Shown here: piece by piece, positions 15,294 through 23,580 of the stretch
Layout of the letters: every line of letters starts with the position of its first letter
Numbering within the stretch: the stretch's first letter is position 1
The notes under the pieces: model-generated
What the model saw: the letters and a program-made list of their open reading frames with translations, nothing else
The model's database searches: none
What the model was told of the DNA's origin: nothing
Translations under genes and position numbers: made by a program
Origin: Elusimicrobiota bacterium
GTDB taxonomy: Bacteria; CG03; SLGR01; JAFGSA01
Direction: 5' to 3'
NCBI GenBank assembly: GCA_016934855.1
Contig: JAFGSA010000037.1
Location: 1 to 40,082, forward strand
DNA length: 40,082 nucleotides

Positions 15294-16223
15294 CTAAAAC
15301 CCGAATTCCAGAGATATTCCGTAAATGCCGTTTACATACTCCGCAGTATCATCATTGGATGTATTGTCGATGTATGTATAATACATTTCGGCCGAGATTA
15401 CTTCGGTAAAACTGCGGTTCAGGGAAGATATAAAAAAATACTGTCCGTCTTTGCGGTTATTCTCTCCGTCTGCTGTTAACCTGTCGGGATATTCCCTGAT
15501 ATGATATTGTGCCAGGTTCATGAGATACGTCTGCTCGGATAAAGACACCAGAAAAAGGCTTCCCAGCAGCGTATTGTCATAGTCGTACTCCGGCATGTCC
15601 GAATCATTCTCCTGCGGCTGGTATTCCAGCTGGAGCATAAATCTGTCGAAAAATGTCCGTGATATCACTGCGGCATGGGATATGAAATCGTCTTCTCTTC
15701 CGGCGTTCGTATATTCTTTCCTGTAAATCCTGAAATTATAGCCTACGGCAGTGTTACTGCCGAAATAATGTTTAAGCCTGAGAGTATAATCGTTTTTCGC
15801 GTAGTCGTAGGTGTCGTCCCTTTCCTTATCCGCGGGATCGCCGTACTCATATAAAGAGTAGCGGTATGAAAGCTTCATGGAATCGCATGACGTCAGCATT
15901 CCCGATAACCCGAATGCCCCGCTCAGAGTCATATTATCGGCGTCATTATGAGAACTGTATATTTCCCTGTCGGCTTCACCCGTAAGGGTTATGGAATATG
16001 AGGGAAGAATCGTCTTCTCAAGTTCCAGCTCGAAACATGGTTCCATGTAGGTGTCAGCGGCTTTGTTCTCGGTTTCCGCGGATTCTTCCGCATTGTTATA
16101 GATATTATCGTTATATCCATAATCCAGCGTTAGCGCAGGATGGATGCTCAAACCTGCAGAAGATACGCAGCCGAAAAATAATAAGAAAGCGTTTGTCAGC
16201 AGGATCGCGTTTATGATTTTCAT
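15294..16223 (-). CDS. Predicted outer-membrane beta-barrel protein
   Basis: A 309-residue protein with a Sec signal peptide (MKIINAILLTNAFLLFFGCVSSA; the cysteine could also be a lipobox, though its surroundings fit cleavage at SSA better). Many amphipathic beta-strands follow, rich in Tyr and Asn, such as LTLDYGYNDNIYNN and MKLSYRYSLYEYG. The last strand ends in aromatic phenylalanine (YGISLEFGF), the usual signal for BAM-dependent insertion. It resembles the barrels annotated as outer-membrane beta-barrel or surface assembly proteins, with no specific family recognised. It follows the COG3014 gene by 6 nt, so it is the last gene of that envelope operon. The sigma operon promoter begins just downstream. 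Confidence 0.7.
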   Translation of the reverse strand: MKIINAILLTNAFLLFFGCVSSAGLSIHPALTLDYGYNDNIYNNAEESAETENKAADTYMEPCFELELEKTILPSYSITLTGEADREIYSSHNDADNMTLSGAFGLSGMLTSCDSMKLSYRYSLYEYGDPADKERDDTYDYAKNDYTLRLKHYFGSNTAVGYNFRIYRKEYTNAGREDDFISHAAVISRTFFDRFMLQLEYQPQENDSDMPEYDYDNTLLGSLFLVSLSEQTYLMNLAQYHIREYPDRLTADGENNRKDGQYFFISSLNRSFTEVISAEMYYTYIDNTSNDDTAEYVNGIYGISLEFGF

Positions 16224-16229
16224 AGAGAA

Positions 16230-17597
16230 CTATATAAATTCCCTCAATACTATGAACTTAATTTCCCCTTTTTTTATAGTGAATGTATCCTGGTCCGTTG
16301 TCCGGGATTTTTCCTTTGCGGGATCCAGTGTGACCGTGAAATTGTATTTTCCGGGCGGAAGGTAAAGGTGTGATATGAATATCCTGTCCGGGAGCGTAAG
16401 CCAGCTGCGCGTATCGGCCTTCTCGGTCGCCGCGCCTAAAATGTTGACGGAAGCCCCCAGTATCTTCCTCAGGGTATTGTCGTCGCTCGAGTTATTCTTC
16501 CCCCTGACGGACTTATAGGCGATATATTTTGTGACGGCCCTGGATATGGCTTTAAATGATTCTTTGGAGCGTTCGCTCTCGAAGTTCTTGAGCACCATGC
16601 CGCTCAGGTCTTCCGCCAGGTCCGAGTCGTTTCCCCGGAAGTTGAGGTTTATCGTCACTTTTTTTACCCAGTCTTCAGGGCTCAGGTATTCCGGAAGCGC
16701 TACCCTCAGGTAATATGCTTCCCTCAGTTCGTTGGGATGCTTCTTCCTAAGCTCCATGGGTATTGCGGCTTCCATCACGTTTTCGTATTTATAGGGAACG
16801 AACCCGGTTTCTACGATAAATACAACCGAACCGTAATCGGCCGGCACATCAGGGTCGTATCTCCTTATGTCTTCTGAGAACTCGCTGCATCTGGGGAATC
16901 GCGATTCCCTGCAGAAAACAGCCATGTCTTTCTTGAGATGCCCGGGAAACTCGAAAGACGCCCTCTTCGCCTGGTAGGCGTTGTACGCTTTCTTATATTC
17001 TATGAAAGCGTCTGCGTCCTGTCCGTTATGCTGGTAGAGAATCGCGGTCAGATAATGCATGAAGGCGTCGTCCTGCTCGAACATGGAGAGCTTATGGTTG
17101 ATGCGCCTTACTTCCACCAGGGCGTCTTCAAGGCTGCCCAGGTGGAGGTAATTGAGGAGCTTGTAGTAGTTAGTGTAGAGGTAGTCGAAATATTCTCCTC
17201 TGTAAGGCAATACGTTATCGGAGGTCATAAGCGATGCGCCTTCCGCCGTAAGGCTCTTTGTGTAGAGCTCGTCGGATATCCATTCGGCGCGCTCGAGGAA
17301 ATAGTTACTCTTCTCGTAATCTCCCGCGAGATGATACAGGAGCCCGGCCTCCAGGTGATATAGCAGCCTGTCCTTGTCTTCAGAGGTCATCCCGGACTTG
17401 TCCAGCCCTGCCAGCGCCTTGTCGTATTTGCCCGATTTGACGCTGCTCTTTACCGGGGCTAACTTCTGGTTATAAGTGGTCAGGCATCCAGCGCTTGCTA
17501 AGAGCAGCGGGAATGCCGCGATGGCTGCTATCTTTGATAATCTCAATTTATGCTTCAGTCTTTGATATATTTCTTGAGTTTCTTGTTCCCGAGCCAT
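16230..17597 (-). CDS. COG3014 family lipoprotein with TPR-like region
   Basis: A 455-residue protein. A hydrophobic stretch ends in the lipobox ASAGC (cysteine near residue 38). A TPR-like helical region follows (LLYHLEAGLLYHLAGDYEKSNYFLERAEW and further helix pairs through about residue 210, here only named by their start). A beta-rich C-terminal part contains VVFIVETGFVPYKYE and LPPGKYNFTVTLDP. COG3014 proteins commonly lie beside LpoB-type lipoproteins, as here. ATG 17597 overlaps the LpoB gene by 43 nt. An in-frame TTG at 17546 would give a shorter, more typical signal (MRLSKIAAIAAFPLLLASAGC start) without the overlap, and I consider it about equally likely. A role in peptidoglycan synthase regulation or envelope assembly is inferred from the neighbour. 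Confidence 0.75.
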   Translation of the reverse strand: MAREQETQEIYQRLKHKLRLSKIAAIAAFPLLLASAGCLTTYNQKLAPVKSSVKSGKYDKALAGLDKSGMTSEDKDRLLYHLEAGLLYHLAGDYEKSNYFLERAEWISDELYTKSLTAEGASLMTSDNVLPYRGEYFDYLYTNYYKLLNYLHLGSLEDALVEVRRINHKLSMFEQDDAFMHYLTAILYQHNGQDADAFIEYKKAYNAYQAKRASFEFPGHLKKDMAVFCRESRFPRCSEFSEDIRRYDPDVPADYGSVVFIVETGFVPYKYENVMEAAIPMELRKKHPNELREAYYLRVALPEYLSPEDWVKKVTINLNFRGNDSDLAEDLSGMVLKNFESERSKESFKAISRAVTKYIAYKSVRGKNNSSDDNTLRKILGASVNILGAATEKADTRSWLTLPDRIFISHLYLPPGKYNFTVTLDPAKEKSRTTDQDTFTIKKGEIKFIVLREFI

Positions 17598-18142
17598 ACT
17601 TTCTGGTTCGTTTCCGTGTTTATGAGCTCCAGGTCTATCTGGTAGTACGTAACGGACTTCTTGCCTTCCTTGTCTTTAATGGCGTTTATGACACCCTTGA
17701 GCATATAGTCTGCGGCATGTTCCTGCTGGAACTGCTTTAGTGTCTCTTCAGAGGCATTCTCCCACATGTCTTCCCGCTCTTCGCGCACTTCTTTGCGTTC
17801 CTGGCTGGAAGCCACTACCTGGACCCTTCCCGAGTTGATCATCGCCCTCTCGAGGTCCTTTGTGAAGGTCTCTGAGATTATGTGCTCGTCGGTCTTGTTT
17901 ACCACCGTGCCTACGATTACGGCCGGGATCTTCCCGCCGGCAGCCGCCATATGGTTTGTCACCCACGGTCTCGAAAGACAGTCGTTCATCATCTCGTCCG
18001 ATACGAGCCTGGAATCCGTGTCGTTCCACTTGCCGGACAGGTCTATCACTTTTTCCACGCCTACCCTTTTGACTTTCTTCGCGCAGCCGGATACCGCAAT
18101 CAGCATCATGCACGCAGCACCAAATACCATCAGTCTTTTCAT
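17555..18142 (-). CDS. lpoB: Penicillin-binding protein activator LpoB-like lipoprotein (copy 1)
   Basis: A 195-residue lipoprotein with lipobox VSGC (cysteine 20). It has the LpoB-family core: VIDLSGKWNDTDSRLVSDEMM, PAVIVGTVVNKTDEHI, TFTKDLERAMINSG.VQVVAS, a charged helix, ADYMLKGVINAI and YYQIDLELIN, named here in pieces. In Escherichia coli, LpoB is an outer-membrane lipoprotein that spans the periplasm and activates PBP1B. A strong Shine-Dalgarno (AAAGGAGG) precedes ATG 18142. The gene is a tandem paralogue of 18235-18822, separated by a 7-bp-register repeat array. The partner penicillin-binding protein is not in the window. Confidence 0.88.
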   Translation of the reverse strand: MKRLMVFGAACMMLIAVSGCAKKVKRVGVEKVIDLSGKWNDTDSRLVSDEMMNDCLSRPWVTNHMAAAGGKIPAVIVGTVVNKTDEHIISETFTKDLERAMINSGRVQVVASSQERKEVREEREDMWENASEETLKQFQQEHAADYMLKGVINAIKDKEGKKSVTYYQIDLELINTETNQKVWLGNKKLKKYIKD

Positions 18143-18161
18143 ACGTTCCTCCTTTTAATCT

Positions 18162-18231
18162 GTGTAATGTGTAAAGTGTAATGTGTAAGGTCGTATGCGC
18201 TTCACGCTTCACCCTTCACGTTTCACTGTTT
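18162..18231. repeat. Intergenic heptamer-register array B (10 x 7 bp)
   Basis: Ten in-register 7-bp words occupy most of the spacer between the tandem lpoB-like genes. Four words resemble GTGTAAT (162-189 of this kilobase), one linker word of exactly 7 nt follows, then four words resemble ACGCTTC, and a final word lies near the stop codon. The array ends 3 nt from the stop codon of the upstream minus-strand gene (18235) and 19 nt before the next start codon. Confidence 0.75.
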
Positions 18232-18234
18232 TCA

Positions 18235-18822
18235 TCAAAATTTAAACAGGGGTTTCTTTATGTACTTCTTTATCTTTTTCTGCCCTGCCCAGATTATCCC
18301 GTTAGACTCCAGGTTTATCAGGTTCAGGTCGGCCTGGTAATACACGACTTTCTTCCCTCCCTCTTCGTCCACTATGGAGTTTAGGACCCCTTTCAGCATG
18401 AAATCCGCCCCTGTTTCCTTCCCGAAGTCCTTGACGGTCTCCAGGGATGCCCATTTCTGCATCTCGTCCCTTTCCCCGCGGACTTCTCCGCGTTCCTCGC
18501 TGGAGGCTACGACCTGGATGCTCCCCGAGTTTATCATGGCGCGCTCCAGATCCTTTGTGAATGTCTGGACCTTTATGTGCTCCATGGTCTTGTTGGCGAC
18601 GTGTCCTACTATGACAACGGGTTGTCTTGAACTGGACTGGGCAAACCGGGAATACCAGCCTGAAGACAGGCACTGCTCTATGAGCGCGTCAGCGACCTGC
18701 TGGGAGTCTGTATCGTTCCACCTGCCTGAGAGGTCTATCACGACACCCGAATCCAGCCTGGATATCTTCTTGCCTGCGCAGCCCGAAATGACAATAAGCA
18801 GTATGAGAGCGTATTTATGCAT
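18235..18822 (-). CDS. LpoB-like lipoprotein (copy 2)
   Basis: A 195-residue lipoprotein with lipobox VISGC (cysteine 15). It aligns along its whole length with the 17555-18142 protein: VIDLSGRWNDTDSQQVADAL, VVIVGHVANKTMEHIKV, TFTKDLERAMINSGSIQVVA, ADFMLKGVLNSI, YYQADLNLINLES. Two slightly different LpoB-type proteins in tandem could serve different synthases or form a mixed complex; this is inference. ATG 18822 has no clear Shine-Dalgarno and lies 42 nt after the FecR-domain gene. Confidence 0.82.
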   Translation of the reverse strand: MHKYALILLIVISGCAGKKISRLDSGVVIDLSGRWNDTDSQQVADALIEQCLSSGWYSRFAQSSSRQPVVIVGHVANKTMEHIKVQTFTKDLERAMINSGSIQVVASSEERGEVRGERDEMQKWASLETVKDFGKETGADFMLKGVLNSIVDEEGGKKVVYYQADLNLINLESNGIIWAGQKKIKKYIKKPLFKF

Positions 18823-18854
18823 GTGCCGTTTAGTTAAACCGTGTACGTAATATC

Positions 18855-18880
18855 GATAAAGAGACTATCTCTTCTTTATC
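18855..18880 (-). other. Hairpin at the 3' end of the FecR-domain gene
   Basis: GATAAAG and CTTTATC flank an inner GAGA-TAG-TCTC stem, with a 2-nt bulge, across the gene's stop codon. No T-run follows on the minus strand, so it is more likely an RNA stability or processing element than an intrinsic terminator. Confidence 0.3.
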
Positions 18881-19899
18881 GGCATCCTCTGCTGGATGTT
18901 CTTCTTCCTCTCCTTTATCCTGTCTTTCCTGTTCTCCATGATGGTTTTCTTTCTCTTCTCTATCAGGTCCTGCCTTCTCTTGAGCTTGGCCTGGCGCAGC
19001 TTCCTGTATTCCTGGGATATGTTCTTCAGGGAGCCTTCGTTGTCCTGCAGGGATTTCTGTATCTCCTCTTTTCTCGAGTTGATTTTTTCCAGCTGGTTTT
19101 TTATCCTTTCCTTTTTGGCGGGTTCTCTAACCAGCTTACCCATCTTCTCGAGGCGGATAGTCTCCATGTTGAGCCTCTTGAGCTTCCTGGCGTCCATGAA
19201 AACGCTCTTTTTTAATTCCAGGTGTTTCCATCTTAGAGCTCTCTGTTCGTCGATCTCGCCCTTGAGCTCCGGTTTTCTGCCCGCGCGCACTGAAGCCCAG
19301 CTGTCTTTTTCTACTACGATGGATTCGGGCTTGCCTTTTTCTTCGGCGTTCTGCACGTTGACAGAACCGTCGTATACTTCGACTTCCGAAGAATCCTCTT
19401 CTTCATAGACCACCGCGAATTCTGTCCCTCTTACCGCGGCGACGCAGACAGGCGTTTTTATCTCCAGTTCCTCGTCCTTGAGTTTCTGTATCCTGGCTTT
19501 AAGCGAGCCGTACATGACGTCTATATTGGCTTTCTTATCCTTTTCTTTTACGATCATCAGGGTAGACTCGTTCAGTTCGAGTTCCTTGTTCTGCGAGAGG
19601 TTCACCTGGGCGAAGGAATTATCGTCGAGTTTTATCTCGCTGCCCGGTTTAATTACCGTTGCCGTGTCAACCGGTTTCCATTCCGCGTCGCCTTCGTTCA
19701 TTATATATACGTTACCTTCGACATAGACGAAATCGCCTTCGGGTTTCTCTTCTTCTATATCTTCGGCCTCAATTACTTCTTCGCTTTCCGGAAGATCTTT
19801 TTTTATTTTACCTGTTTCGCCGATATCCTGGCATTTGAGGCATCCGCATAATATAAAGGTATTCAGCAATAATAACTGTATTACGATTCTTCTCGTCAT
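18865..19899 (-). CDS. FecR-domain lipoprotein with C-terminal basic coiled coil
   Basis: A 344-residue protein with lipobox ILCGC (cysteine near residue 19-20) and a Glu-rich linker. A FecR-type domain spans about residues 55-205, with VEGNVYIMNEGDAEW, KPGSEIKLDDNSFAQV, MYGSLKARI and the signature TPVCVAAVRGTEFAV. The remaining 140 residues are a Lys/Arg/Glu-rich coiled coil ending in QRMPIKKR. The FecR domain is known from sigma-regulator FecR and from many surface proteins; without a zinc-finger or sigma-binding N-terminus this is a structural envelope protein rather than an anti-sigma factor. AGGAGG precedes the ATG, 13 nt after the DUF362 gene. Confidence 0.8.
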   Translation of the reverse strand: MTRRIVIQLLLLNTFILCGCLKCQDIGETGKIKKDLPESEEVIEAEDIEEEKPEGDFVYVEGNVYIMNEGDAEWKPVDTATVIKPGSEIKLDDNSFAQVNLSQNKELELNESTLMIVKEKDKKANIDVMYGSLKARIQKLKDEELEIKTPVCVAAVRGTEFAVVYEEEDSSEVEVYDGSVNVQNAEEKGKPESIVVEKDSWASVRAGRKPELKGEIDEQRALRWKHLELKKSVFMDARKLKRLNMETIRLEKMGKLVREPAKKERIKNQLEKINSRKEEIQKSLQDNEGSLKNISQEYRKLRQAKLKRRQDLIEKRKKTIMENRKDRIKERKKNIQQRMPIKKR

Positions 19900-19912
19900 A
19901 TGAAAATCCTCC

Positions 19913-21040
19913 TTATGGCAGCAATTTTGTCAAGAAATTCTTTTTTTCTCTTATAGCGCCCCTGGAGCACCTTTCGGCGCAGCAGAAACACCTTACGCAT
20001 TTTTTCAGGTCGAACACGGGAAACCCGCTTCTGAAGCTTATGGCGCCAGCGGGGCACATTTCGATGCACTCCCGGCAACCTGTGCATCTGGTCCTGTCGA
20101 CTAACGGTTTATGCAGGACGAACGGCGTCACGGCTCCGAAAAACATGGCCGGTATCCTTGCGCCGAAACGGCCGACAAGCGGTATCTCGAACCCGTCGAA
20201 CTCGGGGTCGCTTCCGCTATACCCTTTTATTATATCAATGTTATCGATTTTTTCAAAGCCTCGCGAAGATATCTCCCTGGTAAGGGGTACTTTCATAGGG
20301 TCGACCCCGCACATTGCTTCAATAACGGCGTCCAGGGCGTTCGTATTCGAACTTATGAATATGCGGCCGAGTTTTATCTTTTTCCCGGATACGGGCCCGT
20401 CGCCGTGCATGCCCTCTACCCCGTCCATTATCGTATAATGCGGTATTGCTACCGAGTATAGGTCCGCCAGGGCTTCGGCAAGCTGCACCGGATGGGGAGA
20501 TCTTATATGGAAATCCCTTTTGATGGAACCTGTCATGAGCCCCATCATGTTCTTGACGCCCAGAGTGAAAATAGTGACAGCGTGCGTCTTGAGCTTAGGG
20601 ACGTTTATTATCACGTCATAGCTGAAGAAGCTTTCCGGGAGAAATATGTTCTCATAGACCTTCGGCGAAACTGCGGGAGTTCTGACCAGCGGCTGCCCGT
20701 TAAAATAATCGAAGTCTATCCCGAGTCTCCTGCAGACGTCCAGCATCCCTGTTTCTTCGCTGGCCTTTTGCGCGTTTTCGATTCCGGTGCCGGAAGGGCT
20801 GTCGCCGATCGCGCACGCGGCTCCTCTCCCGGTAAAATAAAGGGCGGCTGCCTCCAGTACGGCCGGATGGGTGGTAACGCATTCGCCGGGTGAATGAGCC
20901 TGGAGCATGTTGGGTTTAAGGAGTATCTTCTTGCCGGAGAAGTCGATGCCGTCGAAATAGTCTCCCAGGATAGCCCTTATCCTGTCTGTGTCATACGACA
21001 CGCACTTATACACATGAACGCCGGTTTTCTTCACGGTCAT
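19913..21040 (-). CDS. DUF362 domain protein with two 4Fe-4S clusters
   Basis: A 375-residue cytoplasmic-type protein. The DUF362 domain (residues 1-290) includes ILLKPNM, GDSPSGTG, VPKLKTHAVTIFTLGVKNMM and IMDGVEGMHGDGP. The C-terminal ferredoxin part has two cysteine sets, CTGCRECIEMCP and CVRCFCCAERC, expected to bind two 4Fe-4S clusters. The family is found widely in anaerobes and its reaction is not established. The start overlaps the XerC/D stop as ATGA, so it belongs to the recA-xer message. Confidence 0.85.
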   Translation of the reverse strand: MTVKKTGVHVYKCVSYDTDRIRAILGDYFDGIDFSGKKILLKPNMLQAHSPGECVTTHPAVLEAAALYFTGRGAACAIGDSPSGTGIENAQKASEETGMLDVCRRLGIDFDYFNGQPLVRTPAVSPKVYENIFLPESFFSYDVIINVPKLKTHAVTIFTLGVKNMMGLMTGSIKRDFHIRSPHPVQLAEALADLYSVAIPHYTIMDGVEGMHGDGPVSGKKIKLGRIFISSNTNALDAVIEAMCGVDPMKVPLTREISSRGFEKIDNIDIIKGYSGSDPEFDGFEIPLVGRFGARIPAMFFGAVTPFVLHKPLVDRTRCTGCRECIEMCPAGAISFRSGFPVFDLKKCVRCFCCAERCSRGAIREKKNFLTKLLP

Positions 21041-21897
21041 TTCCTGGGATGGAATCTTCTGTGCATCTCCTTCAGATTTTTCCTGTTTATGTGGGTGTAT
21101 ATCTGCGTGGTATCGATATTCGCATGTCCCAGAAGTTCCTGTATTATCCTGAGGTCCGCCCCGTTCTCAAGAAGATGCGTAGCGAAAGTATGCCGTATTG
21201 TGTGGGGAGTCACATCCTTGCTTATTCCCGCCTTTAGGGCGCTGTCCTTTATTATCTTCCATACCCGCTCCCTGGTGATGGGCTGCGCGCTGCGCTTGGA
21301 AAAAAGATAGGAAGAGGGCTTTAGCCCGGCTTCCGAAGAATGATCTCTTAAAAGCATGAGCACGCCCTGTCCCAGCGGGATGAACCGCTCCTTGTTGCCT
21401 TTGCCGAAAACCCTTACCCACCCTTCGTCGAAGTCCACGTCTTCCAGTTTAAGGCTGACGAGTTCAGAGACCCTCATACCGGTCGCGTATAAAAGTTCAA
21501 GGATAAGCCTGTCTCTGGGGTTGTCCTGGGCTTCTATGAGACTGTTTATCTCGTCAAGGCTGAGTACGGACGGCAGTTTCTCCGGGATCTTGGGGGTGTC
21601 AATGCCGTCCGCGGGACTTTCCTTCATGAAATCATCAAGGACCAGGAAATTGAAGAAACTTTTAAGCGACGCCAGAAGACGCGCAATAGATGTGACTGAA
21701 AGATCTTTCCTCCTGAGTATAAGGTAGTCCATTATATGGTTCCTCAGTATTTTTTTCAGGGGGATTCCGGATTTCCCCGTATGCTCGAGAAAACTCCCGA
21801 CATCTTTCCTGTAGGCCGATATGGTGTTCCTGGAATGTCCTTTTTCAACAAGCAGGTAATCCAGAAACTTCTCCAGGATGTCCTTGTTCATGACCAT
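21037..21897 (-). CDS. xerD: Tyrosine recombinase XerC/XerD
   Basis: A 286-residue site-specific recombinase. An N-terminal SAM-like core-binding domain covers about residues 5-90 and a catalytic domain covers residues 105-286. All catalytic residues are present: R142 in GMRVSEL, K166 in FGKGNKER, H242 and R245 in HTIRH, H268 in LLGHANI, and the nucleophile Y277. The length and lack of extensions fit chromosome dimer resolution (dif/FtsK system) rather than an integron or phage integrase. FtsK is encoded in the same window. ATG 21897 or the second ATG at 21891 could be used. XerC and XerD cannot be told apart by eye, so the symbol is provisional. Confidence 0.88.
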   Translation of the reverse strand: MVMNKDILEKFLDYLLVEKGHSRNTISAYRKDVGSFLEHTGKSGIPLKKILRNHIMDYLILRRKDLSVTSIARLLASLKSFFNFLVLDDFMKESPADGIDTPKIPEKLPSVLSLDEINSLIEAQDNPRDRLILELLYATGMRVSELVSLKLEDVDFDEGWVRVFGKGNKERFIPLGQGVLMLLRDHSSEAGLKPSSYLFSKRSAQPITRERVWKIIKDSALKAGISKDVTPHTIRHTFATHLLENGADLRIIQELLGHANIDTTQIYTHINRKNLKEMHRRFHPRK

Positions 21898-21907
21898 TGC
21901 GGCATCT

Positions 21908-22540
21908 TTAATGAAATATTTCCGAATTCGTGTAAGGGTTGTTCTTTTTTTCCCAGCTTATGGTTGTGGATGGCCCGTGACCGGGGTAGATTACCGTGTT
22001 TTCGGGGAACTTGAATATCTTTTCCATAATGCTGTTTCTTATATCCCCCAGATCGCCGCCGGGGAGGTCCGTCCTGCCTATGGAACCCCTGAATATGGTA
22101 TCTCCTGAAAAGAGCATATCTGAGGTATAAAGTGATATCCCTCCCGGTGAATGACCCGGTGTCGATATTATTTTAAGCCTGATATCCCCCGATACGACCT
22201 CGTCGCCGTCCTTCAGGTACTTGTCGGGTTTTCCTGCCGTAGACCGTCCGCTGAAAAGGAAATCGTATTCTCCGCTCTCTATATGTTTAAAAAGATCCCT
22301 GTCCAGTTCGCTCATGAAGATCTCGGCCCCTGTATATTCTTTGACTTCGGACCCGGCGCCTGTGTGGTCCCAGTGTGCGTGGGTGTATATGATATGGCTG
22401 ACAGGAACCCTGATATAATCTATGACAGTGAATATCCTGGAGGGTTCCGCCGCAGGGTCTATTACGACGGCAGAGGTCTCTCCATAAAGTATGTAGCAGT
22501 TAGTCGCGAGGTATCCGAGTGATAGAGTGGCGAGCTCCAT
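21908..22540 (-). CDS. MBL-fold metallo-hydrolase (glyoxalase II-like)
   Basis: A 210-residue metallo-beta-lactamase-fold hydrolase. It has the metal-binding motif THAHWDHTG (HxHxDH, about residues 53-61), STPGHSPGG with the third histidine, the aspartate in LFSGDTIF, and a final histidine in IYPGHGP. This two-metal pattern matches the glyoxalase II/YcbL group that cleaves thioesters such as S-lactoylglutathione, but many members have other substrates. The start lies 2 nt after the recA stop, so it is co-transcribed with recA. The final residues are shorter than in full glyoxalase II, lacking the glutathione-binding helical domain. Confidence 0.88.
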   Translation of the reverse strand: MELATLSLGYLATNCYILYGETSAVVIDPAAEPSRIFTVIDYIRVPVSHIIYTHAHWDHTGAGSEVKEYTGAEIFMSELDRDLFKHIESGEYDFLFSGRSTAGKPDKYLKDGDEVVSGDIRLKIISTPGHSPGGISLYTSDMLFSGDTIFRGSIGRTDLPGGDLGDIRNSIMEKIFKFPENTVIYPGHGPSTTISWEKKNNPYTNSEIFH

Positions 22541-22542
22541 TA

Positions 22543-23532
22543 TCAGGAGACGTTCTTCATTATCTTCTTTTCTATTTCGTTAGCGACCTTGGGATTTTCC
22601 TTAAGATATTGTATCGTGTTGGTCTTGCCCTGCCCCATCTGGTTATTCTCGAACGAGAACCACGTGCCGCTTTTAGATATTATGTTCATTTCCAGCCCCA
22701 GGTCTATCAGGGAGCCTTCCCTTGATATTCCCTCGCCGTAGATTATGTCGAATTCGGCGTTCTTGAAAGGAGGCGCGACCTTGTTCTTTGCTACCTTGAC
22801 CCGCACGCGGTTGCCTATTGTGTCCGTGCCGGATTTTATAGAGCCTATTCTTCTTATATCCAGCCTGACAGAGGAGTAGAATTTAAGAGCCTTGCCTCCC
22901 GGCGTGGTCTCGGGATTGCCGAACATTATGCCGATTTTTTCTCTTATCTGGTTTACGAATATGGTCGTCGTGATAGATTTCGCTATCGTAGATGTCAGTT
23001 TCCTGAGAGCCTGGGACATGAGCCGCGCCTGGAGTCCCATGTGCGAATCGCCCATGTCTCCGTCGAGTTCCGCCTTGGGAACAAGGGCCGCCACGCTGTC
23101 GATTACTATGACATCCACAGCGCTGCTTCTTACGAGGGTTTCTGCGACTTCGAGAGCCTGTTCACCGTAGTCTGGCTGTGATATGAGCAGATTTTCTACG
23201 TCTACTCCTATTCTTTTTGAGTAGGCAGGGTCGAGCGCGTGCTCGGCGTCTATGTATGCAGCGTTTCCTCCCTGCTTCTGGGCGTTTGCCACTATCTGCA
23301 GGCACAGGGTGGTTTTGCCGGAAGCTTCCGGGCCGTACACTTCTATAACCCTTCCCCTGGGTATTCCTCCGACTCCCAGTGCGATATCCAGCGTAAGTGC
23401 GCCGGTTGATATCACGGCGACCTTCTGGCGGTATTTCTCGTCACCGAGCTTCATTATGGTTCCCTTTCCGAAACGTTTTTCTATCTGTCCCACGGCCCTT
23501 TTCAAAGCTTCGTCTTTTTTATCAACAGTCAT
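22543..23532 (-). CDS. recA: Recombinase RecA
   Basis: A 329-residue RecA, which forms filaments on single-stranded DNA for homologous pairing. Walker A is GPEASGKT at residues 67-74, the catalytic glutamate is E97 in DAEHAL, and Walker B is VIVID at 141-145. The loop 2 region ([14 protein letters not shown]) and the C-terminal domain are intact. The acidic tail is very short, so the protein is slightly shorter than the 350-residue norm. The Shine-Dalgarno AAGGAGG fixes ATG 23532. It follows pgsA and pgpA, as recA follows pgsA in Bacillus. No canonical LexA box was found in the upstream 144 nt, which instead hold an inverted repeat and heptamer array C. Confidence 0.98.
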   Translation of the reverse strand: MTVDKKDEALKRAVGQIEKRFGKGTIMKLGDEKYRQKVAVISTGALTLDIALGVGGIPRGRVIEVYGPEASGKTTLCLQIVANAQKQGGNAAYIDAEHALDPAYSKRIGVDVENLLISQPDYGEQALEVAETLVRSSAVDVIVIDSVAALVPKAELDGDMGDSHMGLQARLMSQALRKLTSTIAKSITTTIFVNQIREKIGIMFGNPETTPGGKALKFYSSVRLDIRRIGSIKSGTDTIGNRVRVKVAKNKVAPPFKNAEFDIIYGEGISREGSLIDLGLEMNIISKSGTWFSFENNQMGQGKTNTIQYLKENPKVANEIEKKIMKNVS

Positions 23533-23561
23533 AATCTCCTCCTTTTAAATAGCTGTATAAG

Positions 23562-23580
23562 CTTCATGTTCTGCATGAAG
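23562..23580. promoter_or_regulatory. Inverted repeat upstream of recA
   Basis: CTTCATG (23562-23568), a 5-nt centre and CATGAAG (23574-23580) make a perfect 7-bp inverted repeat 30 nt before the recA ATG. It could be an operator or a 5'-leader hairpin. It does not match the E. coli (CTGT-N8-ACAG) or Bacillus (GAAC-N4-GTTC) LexA box. Confidence 0.35.

Noticed and set aside
18170..18195. TGTAAA-N16-CGTA on the plus strand, resembling the ECF promoter
   Set aside because: It faces away from all nearby genes, differs at the last -35 base, and is produced by the GTGTAA heptamer words, so it is probably chance.
18865..19899. FecR-type anti-sigma factor for the nearby ECF sigma
   Set aside because: It has a lipobox and no cytoplasmic sigma-binding or zinc-finger N-terminus, and a dedicated anti-sigma gene is fused to the sigma operon by an ATGA overlap.
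21037..21897. Phage or integron integrase marking a mobile element
   Set aside because: Standard XerC/D length and motifs, a housekeeping operon context, and no attachment repeats or phage genes around it.
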